Shown piece after piece: positions 32,929 to 34,194 of a stretch of DNA of 34,194 nt (within the stretch, counting starts at the first letter, position 1; every line of letters begins with the position of its first letter). Made by a program: the position numbers and the translations under genes. The stretch is from G963674685 sp964591275. GTDB lineage: Bacteria; Lernaellota; Lernaellaia; JACKCT01. The DNA lies in NCBI GenBank assembly GCA_964591275.1, contig CAZQAE010000056.1, forward strand, positions 1-34,194, written 5' to 3'. The notes beneath the pieces were generated by a model. That model worked only from the letters and a program-made list of their open reading frames with translations, had not been told where the DNA came from and made no database searches.

Positions 32929-33268
32929 TTGCCTCTCCAAAAATGAGGTGTCTCACTCGGATATTAGCTATAACAGCAAGGTATCGTTTGCGAGCAAACT
33001 TCCACGTTCATCTTTATATGAAAAACGAGCAAATTTGAATCAGTAGGTTTGGTCCCTTTTAAAAACTCTAACGCAAAGAATCGTGGCGAGCTTCAATGAT
33101 CTTGAAATGATTTGTTCCAAACAAGCAAACCGCGATTCAGGCGGTGAAATATCGCTGTGACCCGAATACGAACAAATTTTCATGCGCGACAAGAAGTCAG
33201 ATTGAAGAAAAATATTATTTTTGCATTGGCGCAGCTATCCAACAGGCTCAAGATTAGGTGATTTCAGC
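32929..33268. other. Intergenic spacer without a gene
   Basis: 340 bp between the TolC-like gene and the P-domain gene. No convincing ORF or RNA gene is seen. A small palindrome GTTTGC-GA-GCAAAC lies at 32986-32999, about 60 bp before the TolC-like start, and could be an operator. No good -35/-10 pair was found. Confidence 0.4.
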
Positions 33269-34194
33269 TTAACCGCAGCAACCTCCATCGTCATCATCGT
33301 CATCTTCCGAAGACGCAGGAGGCTCATCATAATCGTCGGCATCGTCATCGCCAAAATCATCATCCGCATCGTCGTTCAGATCGTCGTTGATATCGTCATT
33401 AATGTCATCGTTGATGTCATCGTTCAGATCATCGTTGATGTCGTCGTCCAGATCGTCGTCCATATCATCGTCGCCCGGGATAGTGGTCGTTGTCGTGGCA
33501 TCCGGGTCATAGGTAATCCAAAGCGCCCATGACACGAGTTCGCCAATATCTCCACTTTTTCGATCACAAATGGATAGCGTCCATTCTCCTTGCGAATATT
33601 CCCCGTTGAACCAGTCAAGAGAACGGGTGTAATCGGTGGTGTCGTAGGGCACGAAGTCGCGATTGCCATAACTCTGGTCGGCATCATCAACGCCGTTGTT
33701 GGGAATATTGACCGACTCCTGATCGAAAGTGCCGTAAAGGTTTGCTGAAGAATCACCGAACTGTGTCGCACGGTCATTATAAAGTGTGACGAGCGTTCCT
33801 TCCGGTGATTCCAGCATGATGAGCAAATCTCCGCGATAGGAATGCTCAACCAAAATTCCGACATCCACATCAAGAATTGAATAATCTTCGGCAACATCAA
33901 TGACGTCGCTGCTCACGAAAGTGTCGCAGTAATCGTCAGTCAGTGAAATGATGTCAGTGGATTCTCCGAAAATCATATTTTCAGGAAGTGTTGTTGTGGT
34001 TGTGCTGGTAGTGCTAACCGTGGTTGTCGTAGTCGGCGCAACCGTTGTCGTTGTAGTTGGCGCAACCGTAGTCGTCGTGGTCGGTTCCTGGGTCGTCGTT
34101 GTAGTCGGCGCAACCGTTGTCGTCGTAGTCGGCTCCTGCGTCGTCGTTGTAGTCGGCGCAACCGTTGTCGTCGTAGTCGGCTCCTGCGTCGTCG
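33269..34194 (-). CDS. Secreted P-domain protein with Thr-rich and Asp-rich repeats, N-terminus outside window
   Basis: The frame is open to the window edge, so the N-terminal part is missing; an internal ATG at 33976 is not a likely start. Reading from the edge: about 70 residues of Thr-rich linker (TTTTTVAP and TTTTTQEP units). Then comes a proprotein-convertase P-domain of about 150 residues, with the signature VEHSYRGDLLIMLESPEGT and later GEWTLSICDRKSGDIGELVSWAL. A second Thr linker (TTTTTIPGDDD) leads to a run of Asp/Asn-rich four-residue repeats (DDIN, DDLN). The C-terminus is DDDDDDGGCCG. P-domains usually accompany subtilisin-like proteases or adhesins. The tail could be a Cys-based surface-anchoring signal, which is an inference. 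No transmembrane segment follows the cysteines. Confidence 0.75.
   Translation of the reverse strand, partial: TTQEPTTTTTVAPTTTTTQEPTTTTTVAPTTTTTQEPTTTTTVAPTTTTTVAPTTTTTVSTTSTTTTTLPENMIFGESTDIISLTDDYCDTFVSSDVIDVAEDYSILDVDVGILVEHSYRGDLLIMLESPEGTLVTLYNDRATQFGDSSANLYGTFDQESVNIPNNGVDDADQSYGNRDFVPYDTTDYTRSLDWFNGEYSQGEWTLSICDRKSGDIGELVSWALWITYDPDATTTTTIPGDDDMDDDLDDDINDDLNDDINDDINDDINDDLNDDADDDFGDDDADDYDEPPASSEDDDDDDGGCCG
33370..33470 (-). repeat. Low-complexity Asp/Asn repeat within the P-domain gene
   Basis: A 12-bp-period coding repeat gives DDIN/DDLN units, at least seven copies. The opposite strand shows an artefactual Val/Ile-rich frame. Confidence 0.7.
34083..34194 (-). repeat. 48-bp tandem repeat coding Thr-rich linker
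   Basis: Units starting at 34083, 34131 and 34179 are spaced 48 bp apart and nearly identical, the last cut by the window edge. Each codes for a QEP block and a VAP block, each joined to five Thr. Confidence 0.75.

Noticed and set aside
33221..33532. Val/Ile-rich open frame on the plus strand
   Set aside because: It is the complement of the Asp/Asn repeat (GAT/GAC read backwards gives ATC/GTC) and not a membrane protein gene.
34083..34194. Regular 48-bp repeats as a possible CRISPR array
   Set aside because: Units are directly adjacent with no unique spacers and translate in frame as a Thr-rich linker.

Overview
The window looks like a chromosomal segment of a Gram-negative bacterium of deltaproteobacterial type (in the broad, old sense). 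It has Kdo/LPS genes, a TolC-family outer-membrane protein, a miaB-DUF151 pair, a fadN-fadA beta-oxidation operon, a coenzyme-B12 acyl-CoA mutase operon with DUF35 thiolases, and a secreted protein with Thr-rich linkers and an Asp-rich tail. No rRNA, tRNA, CRISPR or recognisable transposase was seen. The exact lineage cannot be fixed from this sequence alone.

Layout, left to right. (1) 2-4002, plus strand: the 3' end of a GH57 glycosidase, a galT-like gene, a normal FabH (KAS III), and a second KAS III-like gene whose catalytic His and Asn are both replaced. (2) 4101-6738: an AT-richer interval bounded by two copies of a 34-bp imperfect repeat. It holds a Cys-rich lipoprotein gene apparently broken by two single-base frameshifts, a strong hairpin, and a membrane-anchored SGNH hydrolase. 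(3) 10168-6734, minus strand: kdsB-pyrG-kdsD for Kdo supply. A divergent sigma-70 promoter drives an uncharacterised gene and an AmiC-type cell-wall amidase on the plus strand. (4) 14917-12534, minus strand: aroF (DAHP synthase) and a BrkB/YihY membrane protein. (5) 18825-15184, minus strand: fadN-fadA, with a clear promoter whose start site lies inside a palindrome matching the FadR/TetR-type TGAATGA-N4-TCATTCA box. (6) 21373-19037, minus strand: miaB, a bifunctional nuclease gene and vanZ-like. (7) 22857-21479, minus strand: AmmeMemoRadiSam proteins B and A. (8) 29957-23001, minus strand: a six-gene operon with a strong promoter: large and small subunits of a B12 acyl-CoA mutase, a thiolase-like protein, a thiolase-DUF35-DUF35 fusion, a HIT protein and a HEAT-repeat exported protein. 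(9) 30193-34194: an uncharacterised protein, a TolC-like protein, and the C-terminal part of a P-domain protein with low-complexity repeats.

The most interesting part is block 8. The mutase has the Phe/Gln substrate-pocket pair of isobutyryl-CoA mutase and not the Tyr/Arg pair of methylmalonyl-CoA mutase. Its two thiolase-like partners each lack parts of the usual Cys-His-Cys set: the fusion has Gly and Asn where Cys and His belong, and the partner has Asp for one His. The fusion also carries a second DUF35 copy without zinc cysteines. Together these suggest a heteromeric thiolase complex coupled to a carbon-skeleton mutase, acting on an unidentified branched acyl-CoA. The FabH/pseudo-FabH pair in block 1 is a second case of an active enzyme beside a catalytically altered paralogue.

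Several start codons were set from Shine-Dalgarno position and are GTG or shorter ATG starts; these are noted per gene.
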